NCBI RefSeq assembly: GCF_034314045.1
Contig: NZ_JAVIWL010000001.1
Coordinates: forward strand, 2,542,001 to 2,606,000
DNA: 64,000 nucleotides
Direction of reading: 5' to 3'
Source of the DNA: Glaciimonas sp. CA11.2
GTDB taxonomy: Bacteria > Pseudomonadota > Gammaproteobacteria > Burkholderiales > Burkholderiaceae_D
The notes under the pieces are model-generated. The model was not told the origin of the DNA and made no database searches. It saw nothing but the letters and a program-made list of their open reading frames with translations. Both the position numbers and the translations under genes were made by a program. Shown here in pieces: positions 49,424 through 58,898 of this stretch (its first letter is position 1; every line of letters begins with the position of its first letter).

Positions 49424-49455
49424 TAAAAAAAGCGGCCAGCAAATGCTGTCCGCCT
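49424..49455 (-). terminator. Intrinsic terminator of mgtA
   Basis: On the minus strand a 9-bp stem with one mismatch (GCGGACAGC, loop ATTT, GCTGGCCGC) is followed by a T-run of seven to eight. It lies about 90 bp after the mgtA stop codon, beyond a block of short tandem repeats. Confidence 0.85.
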
Positions 49456-49485
49456 TCTAGACGCTATTTCTATCGGCTTATTCTC

Positions 49486-49537
49486 AAGCCATTTTTAAGC
49501 CATTTTTAAGCCATCCTAAGCCATTCCTAAGCCCACT
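49486..49537. repeat. Degenerate 11-bp tandem repeats after mgtA
   Basis: Four to five copies of AAGCCATTTTT (the later ones AAGCCATTCCT-like, one of 10 bp) lie head to tail between the mgtA stop codon and its terminator. They have no spacers, so this is not a CRISPR array. Confidence 0.8.
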
Positions 49538-49540
49538 TTT

Positions 49541-52303
49541 TTACTGCCAGCCATACCGTTTGGCATACCAACCCTTCATCATCTGCGTCAGCACCGCATA
49601 CGCACCCAATATCAGCAATAGCCATGGGAAGTAGCTCAGCGGCAGCGCTTGCAGTTTGAAGTAATGCGCCAAAGGCGACATCGGCAGCAAGATTCCAATC
49701 GCCATGATGATGACGGTCATGCTGATGAGCGCCCACGAAGCACGGCTTTGGAAGAACGGTATCTTGCGGGTCCGTATCATGTGTACGATCAACGTTTGCG
49801 ACAGCAAGCCTTCAATAAACCAGCCCGACTGGAACAGGGTTTGGTGCTCGTTGGTATTGGCGCCAAATACGTACCATAGCAAGGCGAAAGTGGCGATGTC
49901 AAAAATCGAACTGATCGGACCAAAAAAGATCATGAAGCGACCGATTTCTTTCGGGTCCCAACGCTGTGGTTTTTCTAAGAATTCCTTATCCACATTGTCG
50001 AACGGAATCGTAATTTGTGAGATATCGTAAAGCAGATTTTGCACTAGCAAATGCAGCGGCAACATGGGCAAAAAGGGCAAAAATGCACTCGCTACCAGTA
50101 CAGAAAAGACATTGCCGAAGTTGGAGCTGGCCGTCATCTTGATGTACTTCAGCATGTTCGCAAACGTCTTACGACCTTCCAGAACACCCTCTTCCAGCAC
50201 CATCAAACTCTTTTCCAGCAGAATGATATCGGCTGCTTCTTTCGCGATATCGACCGCAGTATCGACCGAAATACCGATGTCTGCTGCGCGTAACGCAGGC
50301 GCGTCGTTGATGCCATCGCCCATGAAGCCGACCACGTGGCCGTTGTCATGCAGTCTACGCACGATACGTTCTTTATGCGTCGGACTGAGTTTGGCAAATA
50401 CGGTGGTTTTTTCGACTGCAATCGCCAGGTCTGCGTCGCTCATATCTTCGACGTCAGAACCCAGCAACATGCCATCGACGGTCAGGCCAACCTGACGGCA
50501 AATTTTGGCCGTTACCAGTTGGTTGTCGCCAGTCAAAATTTTGACCGTCACGCCGTGTTTTTTCAATGCATCCAATGCGGGTTTGGTCGATTCCTTTGGG
50601 GGATCGAGGAAGGCAATGTAACCGATCAGCACCAAATCCGACTCGTCGGCCACGCCATAGACTTCCTTGGTCGGCGGCAAATCTTTAGCGGCCACCGCGA
50701 CGACGCGTAAACCTTCTGCGTTGAGGCTGGCAGTAGTCTCGTGGATTTCTTTGAGAAGCTCAGCACTAAATGGCACTACCGTCCCGTTGTGACGGGCGTG
50801 GGTACAAATGGAGACGATCTCTTCGACCGCGCCTTTGCAAATCAATTCATGATGATCCTCACGTTCGCTGACGACCACCGACATCCGGCGCCGCTGAAAA
50901 TCGAACGGGATTTCATCAACCTTGCGGTACGCAGAAGCCAGCGCCATTTCGCGTTGCAGCTCGGCATGATCCAGGACCGCCACGTCAAGCAGGTTTTTAA
51001 GGCCGGTTTGATAGTGACTATTCAGGTAAGCGTATTCCAACACCAAGTCATCCTGCTTACCTAGAATATCGGTATGCCGCTCCAGAAAAATTTTATCCTG
51101 TGTCAATGTGCCGGTTTTATCCGTACACAAGACATCCATCGCACCAAAATTTTGGATCGCATCCAGTCGTTTGACAATCACCTTCTTGCGCGAGAGTGCG
51201 ACTGCACCCTTAGCCAGCGTCGAGGTGACAATCATCGGCAGCATTTCCGGCGTGAGACCAACCGCGACGGATAAGCCAAACAGAAACGCCTCAACCCAGT
51301 CTCCTTTGGTGAAGCCATTCAGAAAGAAGACAATCGGCGTCATCACCATCATGAAGCGAATCAATAGCCAGCTGACTTTATTGACACCAAGCTGAAACGC
51401 AGTCGGCGTGCGGTCGGTGGCGGTGACGCGTTCGGCCAGTGCGCCAAAATACGTTTGATTGCCGGTCGTGACGACAATCGCAGTCGCTGACCCGCTAATG
51501 ACGTTGGTGCCCATGAAGCAAAGATTGTCCAGCTCCAGAGGATTGTTAGTTGCTTCACCGCGATGCTGTAGAAATTTTTCTACCGGTAGCGATTCGCCGG
51601 TCATGGCGGCTTGGCTGATAAACAAATCCTTGGCTGTCAGCAAACGCAAATCGGCTGGAATCATATCGCCAGCGGATAGTTGGACGATGTCGCCCGGAAC
51701 CAGTTTTTTGATCGCCAGTTCAATTCGGCGCGCACCCTTTGGATGCAAAGTGACATCAAAATAGCGCAACGCTTCATCGGCAATATCGGAAACCAGATCA
51801 TGGCGCAATACGGTTGCGGTATTACTGACCATTTCCTTCAACTTATCGGCTGCACTGTTTGAACGTGATTCCTGCACAAAGCGCATCAGCGTCGATAACA
51901 CCACCATCGTCCCGATGACGACGGTGGCTTTCATGTCTTCGGTCGCAAACGATACCGCCGCCAGAACGGTCAGCAGAAGATTGAATGGATTCTTATAGCA
52001 CTGCCATAAATGCGCCCACCACGGCAACGGCTTTTCATGCTCGACTTCGTTAGGGCCAACTACAAGCCGAATTGCATCAGCCTCGGAATCGGTCAGGCCA
52101 TCAGTACGGCTTTTCAATTGTTCCAGCAAACTCGGTAGATCGGCCCGCGCAGCTTTGAGCAAATGCTGGGCTAGCGTTGGTGGCACTTCATTTGGGGTCG
52201 GCGTACTACTAAACATGTCGCTACTGAAGCGGCGGAAATGTCGGTCCATACCATGGGCATGAACAAACCTGACAAAGGAGTCTTTCAAGAGATTCAAATT
52301 CAT
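49541..52303 (-). CDS. mgtA: Magnesium-transporting P-type ATPase
   Basis: The 920-residue P3B-type ATPase imports Mg2+. The phosphorylated Asp395 is in CTDKTGTLTQ, the TGES loop is AAMTGESLPVE, and GDGINDAPALRAADIGISVD is complete. About ten membrane segments are present. The ATG at 52303 is chosen because MNLNLLKDSFVRF and the later PPTLAQHLLKAA align with MgtA N-termini; the frame stays open for 71 further codons to a GTG. There is no clear Shine-Dalgarno sequence. A possible leader peptide and hairpin lie upstream. Unlike E. coli MgtA, no MgtC neighbour is seen. Confidence 0.95.
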   Translation of the reverse strand: MNLNLLKDSFVRFVHAHGMDRHFRRFSSDMFSSTPTPNEVPPTLAQHLLKAARADLPSLLEQLKSRTDGLTDSEADAIRLVVGPNEVEHEKPLPWWAHLWQCYKNPFNLLLTVLAAVSFATEDMKATVVIGTMVVLSTLMRFVQESRSNSAADKLKEMVSNTATVLRHDLVSDIADEALRYFDVTLHPKGARRIELAIKKLVPGDIVQLSAGDMIPADLRLLTAKDLFISQAAMTGESLPVEKFLQHRGEATNNPLELDNLCFMGTNVISGSATAIVVTTGNQTYFGALAERVTATDRTPTAFQLGVNKVSWLLIRFMMVMTPIVFFLNGFTKGDWVEAFLFGLSVAVGLTPEMLPMIVTSTLAKGAVALSRKKVIVKRLDAIQNFGAMDVLCTDKTGTLTQDKIFLERHTDILGKQDDLVLEYAYLNSHYQTGLKNLLDVAVLDHAELQREMALASAYRKVDEIPFDFQRRRMSVVVSEREDHHELICKGAVEEIVSICTHARHNGTVVPFSAELLKEIHETTASLNAEGLRVVAVAAKDLPPTKEVYGVADESDLVLIGYIAFLDPPKESTKPALDALKKHGVTVKILTGDNQLVTAKICRQVGLTVDGMLLGSDVEDMSDADLAIAVEKTTVFAKLSPTHKERIVRRLHDNGHVVGFMGDGINDAPALRAADIGISVDTAVDIAKEAADIILLEKSLMVLEEGVLEGRKTFANMLKYIKMTASSNFGNVFSVLVASAFLPFLPMLPLHLLVQNLLYDISQITIPFDNVDKEFLEKPQRWDPKEIGRFMIFFGPISSIFDIATFALLWYVFGANTNEHQTLFQSGWFIEGLLSQTLIVHMIRTRKIPFFQSRASWALISMTVIIMAIGILLPMSPLAHYFKLQALPLSYFPWLLLILGAYAVLTQMMKGWYAKRYGWQ

Positions 52304-52351
52304 AGCGTTATTTTTTCTATATAGAATTCTCGGCCGCGTTGATCTGTCCCG

Positions 52352-52376
52352 CCCAATCAGTTGGACTGCTATTGGG
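52352..52376 (-). promoter_or_regulatory. Hairpin in the mgtA leader
   Basis: A 7-bp outer stem (GCCCAAT with ATTGGGC) and a 4-bp inner stem (CAGT/ACTG) form a hairpin about 50-75 bp before the mgtA start. The 5' arm contains the stop codon of the short leader open frame. There is no T-run, so it is not a terminator by itself. Confidence 0.5.
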
Positions 52377-52419
52377 CACACGCGTGACTGCTCGCGCAAT
52401 CGTGGCGTTTCAAGGTCAT
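52369..52419 (-). CDS. Possible 16-residue mgtA leader peptide
   Basis: A short frame encodes MTLKRHDCASSHACAQ and is preceded by GGAG with 9-bp spacing. It ends inside the 5' arm of the leader hairpin. E. coli mgtA has the leader peptide MgtL, whose translation affects mgtA transcription; the sequence here is unrelated to MgtL and has no proline codons. The call rests only on position, ribosome binding site and overlap with the hairpin. Confidence 0.25.
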   Translation of the reverse strand: MTLKRHDCASSHACAQ

Positions 52420-53023
52420 CACTAAAGTCTCCGATACTGCTAACCGATGGTGAGTTCTTTATGCCGCCGCAGATTTCTACGACTATGCATCTGACACCAT
52501 TACTAAGGGCCAACACTTAACTGAAATTTTAGGGATTGCCTTATCAGGACTACTGGAATTACTTCCAACTCTTCACGGCCTGTCATTAATGTTAACGATA
52601 TGCATATCGATATTGACGACATACAATCGACGACAGACGGGGCAAAAAAATCAAATCCTCCTACTGCAAAGGGTAAAACTGTAAAATTAACCGGTGATCT
52701 TTTAACGATAAAGATGATTGCCTGCGCGAGCATGTAAACTACTTCGCGATAGTAACGCCAACTGGGTATAAACCTTGCACCAAATTGATACTAACTTGGT
52801 ACGCAATTGTCACCAGCGGGACTGTTGACGCAACATCGCTACCAACTGTTGTCGCTCACTATCGGCGTTTCGTCGGATGACGCGTCGTCGCAACGTCTCG
52901 CCAACACTCCACAGCGAGCGTCAACTCAGCGCTAATTGACGAAAACGCGGTCATGGCAATGCGTGAACGCAGAAACACACAAGCAATGCTGACGTAATTT
53001 AAGTAACTATCTTTATCGGGTAA

Positions 53024-53206
53024 TGGAAATCTACGATCAAAGCAAACACATTCAAACACATTGTCTGCAAAGATCTTTGGGATACCATCATTCGCCAGCG
53101 GCGAGATGACGGCAGGGGAAGCCTGCGTTATCTTGCCGAGACGATGCCAGAACGGGTCTGGCAACAACTGTCACTCGAACAAGTGCCCATGAATGGGGCT
53201 CCATAA
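53024..53206 (+). pseudogene. Open stretch without start codon, possible gene remnant
   Basis: A 60-codon stop-to-stop frame has protein-like content (DLWDTIIRQRRDDGRG, then LRYLAETMPERVWQQL). It lacks an ATG, GTG or TTG start in a suitable place. I do not recognise it. It may be the C-terminal remnant of a lost gene or chance. Confidence 0.25.
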
Positions 53207-53488
53207 AATGAAAACAAGCGGATGGTAATCCTGCCACAAACGCCGGTCAAGAAAAAATTGTGCACCCCAGCATAAGAGCGCACTAAAAAGGTTTAATGCC
53301 GCGCATTATGTTGTTTTTAGTTAAGGTTGAGCGCCTGAAGGTGGGGATCACTGAAGGCTTATAAGTTAATTAAAACGCCACTTTAAGTCGCCTATTAAGG
53401 CATTGATGACGTCGACTGTCATATCAACGTCTTGCTTATTGCTTTTTGCAAACTATACTTAAAATATAATCAAAAGACGGAGACAGCC

Positions 53489-53671
53489 ATGCAAAACTTC
53501 CTGATCGCTAATTTTCTTTTCTTTATCCCCATGGCGCTGTTCGGATTAATCTTATTTGCAGAAGTGCCGGTACACTCAAAAATCGCGCACGGCGGATTAT
53601 GTACGGTTGGATTGGTTGTCGGCTCTGTCTTCGCATTCATCGTGCTTCAATTAATTAGTTCAATGATTTAG
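53489..53671 (+). CDS. Small two-helix membrane protein
   Basis: The 60-residue product consists almost entirely of two hydrophobic segments (FLIANFLFFIPMALFGLILF and GLVVGSVFAFIVLQLIS) joined by a short loop with Pro, His and Lys. ATG follows ACGGAGACAGCC, a good ribosome binding site. I recognise no family. It stands alone between the mgtA upstream region and dacB. Small stress-responsive membrane proteins have this form, but no function can be assigned. Confidence 0.6.
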   Translation: MQNFLIANFLFFIPMALFGLILFAEVPVHSKIAHGGLCTVGLVVGSVFAFIVLQLISSMI

Positions 53672-54040
53672 AAGGGGCAATTTTCACCGCGAAGGTGGAC
53701 ATGATCGGATAATCTGTCTAAATCCGATCGACTACTTAATATGGCGCGCTGACTGTTATGCGCGCTATGTTGCTATCCTTTTCTGAATTAAACTACATTG
53801 CGTAAGGCGATTTCTCGCGTGCGCAAAATACACCGAAAAATACACTCATCACATCAAAAATGTTGATGCTCTGTTGTAAGCCCTCTCCAATAGGTCCTTT
53901 GTGTTGAGGATTTTTTTAATTCTACCTCCGGGTCAAAAATAGCATTTGCGCAGTTCTGTTACAACGCATCAATTGATCGCGTTGCATAGCATGGGATAAT
54001 CACGCATGCGATCCCTCATTTCCCTCATTTCCTGAACTCC
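53672..54040. other. Intergenic region between the small membrane protein and dacB
   Basis: The 369-bp stretch has two hairpins: ATCGGAT/ATCCGAT at 53704-53728 and ATGGCGCG/CGCGCTAT at 53741-53768. The latter is followed by a weak T-rich patch and could end the small gene. The rest probably carries the dacB promoter. No coding frame is convincing. Confidence 0.45.
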
Positions 54041-55489
54041 ATGCCGAACAAATTCCGTACGATCCTCAGTGGTGCACTGCTTTTTTCGTCGCTCTTATTT
54101 TTTCCCTATTCAGTCAGTAACGCCCAGGATTTGGCATCTTCAGGTTTGCCTCGGTCGGTCACCGCCGCGCTTCAGGCAGCGGGTATTCCATCAGAAAATG
54201 CGGGAATTTACGTGCAAGAGGCCGCGGTCGGTGGCAAAGTGTTGGCTGCAAATAATATCAATACACCATTTAATCCTGCCTCCACGATGAAGCTGGTCAC
54301 CACCGATGCCGCGCTCGAATTGTTAGGCCCGACGTTTAACTGGAAGACAGCGGCTTATACCGACGGGCAACAAATTGGCAATACTTTGCAGGGCGACCTG
54401 ATTTTTAAGGGCAGCGGCGACCCTAAATTAGTGCTGGAAAATTTCTGGTTATTCCTGCGCCAAATCCGCGCCAAGGGTATTCGGGATATTCGCGGCAATG
54501 TCGTGCTGGACCGCAGCATTTTTGACGAGAACGTTTATGATCCATCTCAATTTGATGGCGACCCTTTAAAGCCGTATAACGTAGGTCCTGATGCTTTGTT
54601 GTTGAATTACAAGACATTGACGTTCCAATTTATGCAGGATGAATCAACCGGTCTGAACCGCGTCGTGGTCGATCCACCCATGGCCGGCTATCAAGTCATA
54701 CCACCGCGCTTGGGCAAAGGCGCATGCGGCGACTGGCAAGGAAAGCTATTGGCCACTTTTGATGAAAAGGGCGCCAATTTTAGTGGCGCGTTGCCAGCAT
54801 CGTGCGGTGATAAAACCTGGTATATCAATCCCTACACAATGAGTTCCAACGCCTATTTCGGCGCAGTATTTCGTCAAATGTGGAGTGACCTTGGTGGCAC
54901 ACTCAGCGGCACAGTCAAAACGGGCATTGTACCGGTTGGGACGCGGTTTATTGCCGAGTGGAATTCAGTGACCTTGCCGGAGGTGATTCGTGACATCAAC
55001 AAATATAGCAACAACGTCATGGCGCGTCAGGTGTTGCTGACGATTGCCGCCGATATCCTGAAATTGCCTGCCACGCCAGAACGCGGTGCACGTGCGGTAC
55101 AAAGCTGGCTTGCCAACAAGGGGATTGATGCGACTGATCTGGTGATCGAAAACGGTGCCGGTTTGTCCCGCAATGAACGCATCTCGGCACGCACGATGGG
55201 CCGCATTCTGGCCTCCGCCTATCAATCGCCGACCATGCCTGAGTTTATGTCTTCGATGCCATTGGTCGGTTTTGACGGCACCATGCGCAATCGACTGAAA
55301 GGGCAGGGCGTCGCCGGTCAGGCGCATGTAAAAACGGGCACGCTCAATGACGTTCGGGCGATTGCCGGTTACGTATTGGCAGCTTCCGGTAAATATTACG
55401 TAGTGGTCTGCCTAATCAATCACGGAAACGCATCGCGCGGGCAAGCGGCGCAGGATGCATTGCTGCAATGGGTTTATGAGAATGGTTGA
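54041..55489 (+). CDS. dacB: D-alanyl-D-alanine carboxypeptidase/endopeptidase (PBP4)
   Basis: The 482-residue class C penicillin-binding protein trims peptidoglycan peptides. It has a signal peptide (cleaved near SNA-Q). The three active-site motifs are Ser81-Thr-Met-Lys84 (NPASTMKLVTT), SNN (KYSNNVMARQ) and KTG (VKTGTLNDVRA). A large insertion domain between the first and second motifs is typical of PBP4. Length agrees. Confidence 0.94.
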   Translation: MPNKFRTILSGALLFSSLLFFPYSVSNAQDLASSGLPRSVTAALQAAGIPSENAGIYVQEAAVGGKVLAANNINTPFNPASTMKLVTTDAALELLGPTFNWKTAAYTDGQQIGNTLQGDLIFKGSGDPKLVLENFWLFLRQIRAKGIRDIRGNVVLDRSIFDENVYDPSQFDGDPLKPYNVGPDALLLNYKTLTFQFMQDESTGLNRVVVDPPMAGYQVIPPRLGKGACGDWQGKLLATFDEKGANFSGALPASCGDKTWYINPYTMSSNAYFGAVFRQMWSDLGGTLSGTVKTGIVPVGTRFIAEWNSVTLPEVIRDINKYSNNVMARQVLLTIAADILKLPATPERGARAVQSWLANKGIDATDLVIENGAGLSRNERISARTMGRILASAYQSPTMPEFMSSMPLVGFDGTMRNRLKGQGVAGQAHVKTGTLNDVRAIAGYVLAASGKYYVVVCLINHGNASRGQAAQDALLQWVYENG

Positions 55490-55669
55490 TTTGTGCATTA
55501 CGGCTGATGCGGTGAGGTTTGATTGGTCGTTTTATGCGATAACGGCGAAGCGCGAAGAATTTTGTAACAAGACAAAATTTCTCCTCTGCGCAGTCTGAAT
55601 CACTCACTTTTTTTCGATGAACCGGATCAGTGCAGCATCAAGTGCTGAATCAAAGCCAAGTGTAAAATA

Positions 55670-56173
55670 TCAAAGCATCAAAGGTCGATCCGATAATTCA
55701 TTGCGTTTTCCATCGGCATCCGGAAAGTGGTCCGTCAACAAACTATTCAGTTTTTCCAGGGCAGCAAGCGTGCTGTCATGAAAAGTGCCGTTGGCGAATT
55801 CGCGGGTCATGGTTTGACATACTGCTTGCCATTCTGCCGAAGGGATTGCCCGACCGACTGCACGGTCGGTGATGATCTCGACTTTATGGTCAGCGATGTT
55901 CACGTAGAGCAGAACGCCGATATTTTCTTCGGTATCCCACATCCGGTAATGTGAAAAAAGCTCGTGTGCGCGCTGACGGGAGGTAACACCATTTAGCACC
56001 GCTCGCAAATTCAACGAGGACTCCACGATCATCCTCGCCTCGGCGCGATGCGTGCGTTCACCTTCGGCTATTTTGGCTTGTATTTCCATCAGCGTAATTG
56101 CCGGAAATGCTTTTCGCGCAGTCCGACTAGTTGTGATGAAGTGCCGGTACAGTCGTGTCATTATTTTTTTCAT
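55670..56173 (-). CDS. TPM domain protein, cytoplasmic form
   Basis: The 167-residue protein carries a TPM (TLP18.3/Psb32) domain: EIQAKIAEGERTHRAEARMI, LFSHYRMWDTEENIGVLLYV and HKVEIITDRAVGRAI are recognisable. It has no signal peptide or membrane helix. It directly follows the larger TPM gene (ATG at 56173, stop of the upstream gene at 56174). It probably works with it, but no biochemical function is established. Confidence 0.85.
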   Translation of the reverse strand: MKKIMTRLYRHFITTSRTARKAFPAITLMEIQAKIAEGERTHRAEARMIVESSLNLRAVLNGVTSRQRAHELFSHYRMWDTEENIGVLLYVNIADHKVEIITDRAVGRAIPSAEWQAVCQTMTREFANGTFHDSTLAALEKLNSLLTDHFPDADGKRNELSDRPLML

Positions 56174-57070
56174 TTACCAGTTCCCCGAAGCACCGCCGCC
56201 ATCAAAACCACCGCCACCTCCGCCGAAGCTTCCACCGCCGCCACTACCACCAAATCCGCCGCCTCCACCGCCGCGTCCAGACTGACTTAAGAGACTGCCG
56301 ATGACAACTCCAGCAGCATTTCCCCAAACATTGCTGTTGAGCGAATTACCTGAACCTGGACCGCTACCGTCGCCACCGCGTCGGCGTGAATTTAACATCA
56401 TAAAAACGATGAATCCGACAAAAATCAACGGTGCCAATGCCCCAAAAATGCCGGAACCCGACTCCTGATGTTGTGGTTGCTTGCGCTCTGCTGGCGGCAA
56501 CGTCTGTTGATCGAGGATAGCCGTGATCGCAGTCACACCCGCGGTCAAGCCACCGTAAAAGTCACCTTTCTGAAAGTAAGGTGCGATCACATCTTGCAGC
56601 ACTCTTTTCGACTGGGCATCGGTTAGCACGCCCTGAACGCCGCGCCCCGATTCGATTCGTAAGCGACGTAAACCACTCGGGTTGTCCTTGGCGACGATCA
56701 AAATGACGCCGTCATCCACGCCTTTACGTCCCAATTTCCAGGCGTCGGCCACGCGGATGCTGTAGTCTTCGATGGCTTCTGGCGCGGTGGTGCTCATCAG
56801 TAATACCGCGATTTGGCTGCCGGTGCGGGTCTCGTATGCGCTTAATACCGACTCCAGCGTATCGCGCTGTTGCGGCTGCAACAACCCAATCTGATCAGTG
56901 ACATGCGCCTGTAAGGGCGGAACTGCCACCAATTTTTCTGCTTGCGCGAGGGCTGGCGTTCCCACGATGGTAAGAAGTGCCAGCCAAAGTGCGACGACGA
57001 CAGCATGACAAACATGCGCCCTCGGCGCTTTAACGCGGTGAGAGTTAGCCGATGTCGCCGTTGATACCAT
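56174..57070 (-). CDS. TPM domain protein, exported, with glycine-rich tail (YgcG type)
   Basis: The 298-residue protein has an N-terminal hydrophobic signal (VVVALWLALLTIVGTPALA), a periplasmic TPM domain (VTDQIGLLQPQQRDTLESVL, then DGVILIVAKDNPSGLRRLRI), one membrane helix near residue 210 and a low-complexity Gly/Ser/Phe tail. Its ATG overlaps the lemA stop by one base. LemA-TPM pairs are common in Proteobacteria, and a role at the membrane is inferred. Confidence 0.88.
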   Translation of the reverse strand: MVSTATSANSHRVKAPRAHVCHAVVVALWLALLTIVGTPALAQAEKLVAVPPLQAHVTDQIGLLQPQQRDTLESVLSAYETRTGSQIAVLLMSTTAPEAIEDYSIRVADAWKLGRKGVDDGVILIVAKDNPSGLRRLRIESGRGVQGVLTDAQSKRVLQDVIAPYFQKGDFYGGLTAGVTAITAILDQQTLPPAERKQPQHQESGSGIFGALAPLIFVGFIVFMMLNSRRRGGDGSGPGSGNSLNSNVWGNAAGVVIGSLLSQSGRGGGGGGFGGSGGGGSFGGGGGGFDGGGASGNW

Positions 57071-57669
57071 TATTTTTTCCCACCGAAATCAACATCGGGT
57101 GAAGTCGAAATCGCTTTTTCGTTATCCACGGTGAATGACGGTTTAACCGCATAACCCATCGCTTTTGCAGTTAGATTGGTCGGGAAGCTACGCGCCAGCA
57201 CGTTGTAATCCTGCACGGCTACGATGTAGCGATTACGCGCGACTTTGATCCGGTTTTCTACGCCCTCCAGCTGCGATTGTGCATCCCGATACAGACCATC
57301 TGCTTTGAGTTGCGGATAGTTTTCCGACACCGCCATCAAGCGTGATAAGGCCGAGGACAATTGTCCTTGAACCTGTTGAAATTTCGCCAAAGCGGCCGGA
57401 TCGTTGAGTACTTCTGGCGTTATCTGAAAGCTGGTGGCCGCCGAGCGCGCCTTAGTGACGGCTTCGAAGGTTGCTTCTTCATGCGTCGCATACGCCTTCA
57501 CAATTTGTGCAATTTTAGGCACCAGATCAGCCCGGCCCTGATATTGATTCACCACTTCGCCCCAAGCAGCTTTGACAGCCTCATCTTTGGTCTGGAAATC
57601 GTTATAGCCACACGCGCTTAATAAAGAGACGGCTACCACGATGGCCAGCCATTTAACGGATTTTTGCAT
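57070..57669 (-). CDS. lemA: LemA family lipoprotein
   Basis: The 199-residue protein has a lipoprotein signal (WLAIVVAVSLLSAC-GY, Cys20) and the LemA helical core: VVNQYQGRADLVPKIAQIVK, then VSENYPQLKADGLYRDAQSQ and VARNRYIVAVQDYNVLARSF. LemA proteins are coiled membrane-associated proteins without a defined reaction. It is the first gene of a three-gene operon with two TPM genes. Confidence 0.9.
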   Translation of the reverse strand: MQKSVKWLAIVVAVSLLSACGYNDFQTKDEAVKAAWGEVVNQYQGRADLVPKIAQIVKAYATHEEATFEAVTKARSAATSFQITPEVLNDPAALAKFQQVQGQLSSALSRLMAVSENYPQLKADGLYRDAQSQLEGVENRIKVARNRYIVAVQDYNVLARSFPTNLTAKAMGYAVKPSFTVDNEKAISTSPDVDFGGKK

Positions 57670-57912
57670 GTTTCTTCCTTAACATTTGGACAGGCCAGAT
57701 GGCCTTAGTTGAACGGTAGCAAACTATTGGTGTCGGCTCAAGAGCTAAATAGTGGACTAATTCTTAACAAGGGTACCGTTCAAGAGTGATATTGGCATCA
57801 ATATCGCAGATCGCAAAATGGTCAGCGTAATTATCCAGTTAAGGCTCTAAGAAACCGCTATGACGATGGCAACAAGTTACAATGGCGACATTCGCATTAT
57901 TAGGGCTTCATC

Positions 57913-58740
57913 GTGTCTTTCATTGATAAATTATCCGCCGCCTGGGCTGTCAACAATTCGCTCCTTTGTGTAGGGCTTGATCCGGATATTACTAAATTTC
58001 CGCCCCATTTGCACAATCAGCCGGACGCGATTTTCACCTTCTGCAAGGCAATCATCGACGCTACCGCTGATACGGCATGCGCGTTTAAACCGCAAATCGC
58101 CTATTTCTCAGCATTGCGAGCCGAAGATCAACTCGAAGCGATTTGCGACTATATACGCAGCGTCTATCCCACTATTCCTATCGTGCTCGACGCCAAGCGC
58201 GGTGACATCGGCGCGACCGCCGAGCAATACGCCCGTGAAGCCTACGAGCGATATGGTGCGCATGCCGTGACAATGAGTCCGTATATGGGCTGGGATTCAG
58301 TTGCGCCCTATCTGGAATGGAAAGATCGCGGCGCTATCATTTTGTGCCGCACATCCAATCCAGGTGGTTCCGACCTGCAATTTATGAATGTCGAGGGCAA
58401 GCCGTTGTATCAGCACGTCGCCCGACTTGTTGCTGATAAATGGAATACTAATGGGCAATGCGGTCTGGTCGTTGGCGCAACATTCCCTGAAGAACTGGCG
58501 CAAGTGCGTAATATCATCGGCGACATGCCTTTGCTCGTACCGGGAGTCGGTGCCCAGGGCGGCGATATTCAGGCGACTGTGAACGCGGGCAAGACAGCAA
58601 ATGGCAACGGCATGATGATCAATTCATCACGCGCTATTTTGTACGCAAAAGTGGACGAAGCCGCGGGAGAAGATTTTGCGAGAGCCGCACGACGCGTCGC
58701 ATTGGAAACGCGTGATGCGATTAATCGCTTTCGTGCCTGA
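57913..58740 (+). CDS. pyrF: Orotidine-5'-phosphate decarboxylase (type 2)
   Basis: The 275-residue enzyme makes UMP, the last step of pyrimidine synthesis. The signature [17 protein letters not shown] contains the catalytic Lys95 and paired aspartates. The length and the [18 protein letters not shown]-terminus assign it to the long type 2 family found in actinobacteria and some proteobacteria. Monocistronic. Confidence 0.95.
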   Translation: MSFIDKLSAAWAVNNSLLCVGLDPDITKFPPHLHNQPDAIFTFCKAIIDATADTACAFKPQIAYFSALRAEDQLEAICDYIRSVYPTIPIVLDAKRGDIGATAEQYAREAYERYGAHAVTMSPYMGWDSVAPYLEWKDRGAIILCRTSNPGGSDLQFMNVEGKPLYQHVARLVADKWNTNGQCGLVVGATFPEELAQVRNIIGDMPLLVPGVGAQGGDIQATVNAGKTANGNGMMINSSRAILYAKVDEAAGEDFARAARRVALETRDAINRFRA

Positions 58741-58898
58741 GCAGAGATTAAGTCAATAGAAAGCGATAAGGAGCAGGTTTCTCACTGAGTTTCACCTAAC
58801 TTTCACCACCCAATATTGATTTCGGATGAATCAATGCAGTTTAGTAAAGGTTAGGAAAACTTAGTGTAAGTCTCGCTCCGCTTTGCCAAAAACCCTTG

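Larger units (their letters stand above)
52304..53488. other. Long region upstream of mgtA, with a possible leader and a gene remnant
   Basis: The 1185-bp gap contains the mgtA leader (short open frame and hairpin within 52352-52432), a hydrophobic minus-strand open frame (52503-52733) without recognisable relatives, a plus-strand open stretch without a start codon (53024-53206) and the promoter of the small membrane protein at 53489. I recognise no intact gene. Confidence 0.45.

Noticed and set aside
49486..49537. Possible CRISPR repeats
   Set aside because: The units are 9-11 bp and directly adjacent, without spacers, and no cas genes are present in the window.
52304..52516. A 71-codon N-terminal extension of MgtA
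   Set aside because: The extension begins at a GTG, does not resemble any MgtA, and would contain the leader hairpin. The ATG at 52303 fits the family length and N-terminus.
55557..55580. AT-rich hairpin between dacB and the TPM gene as a terminator
   Set aside because: The 9-bp stem is mostly A-T and is followed by CTCC on the plus strand and no T-run on the minus strand, so it does not qualify as an intrinsic terminator.
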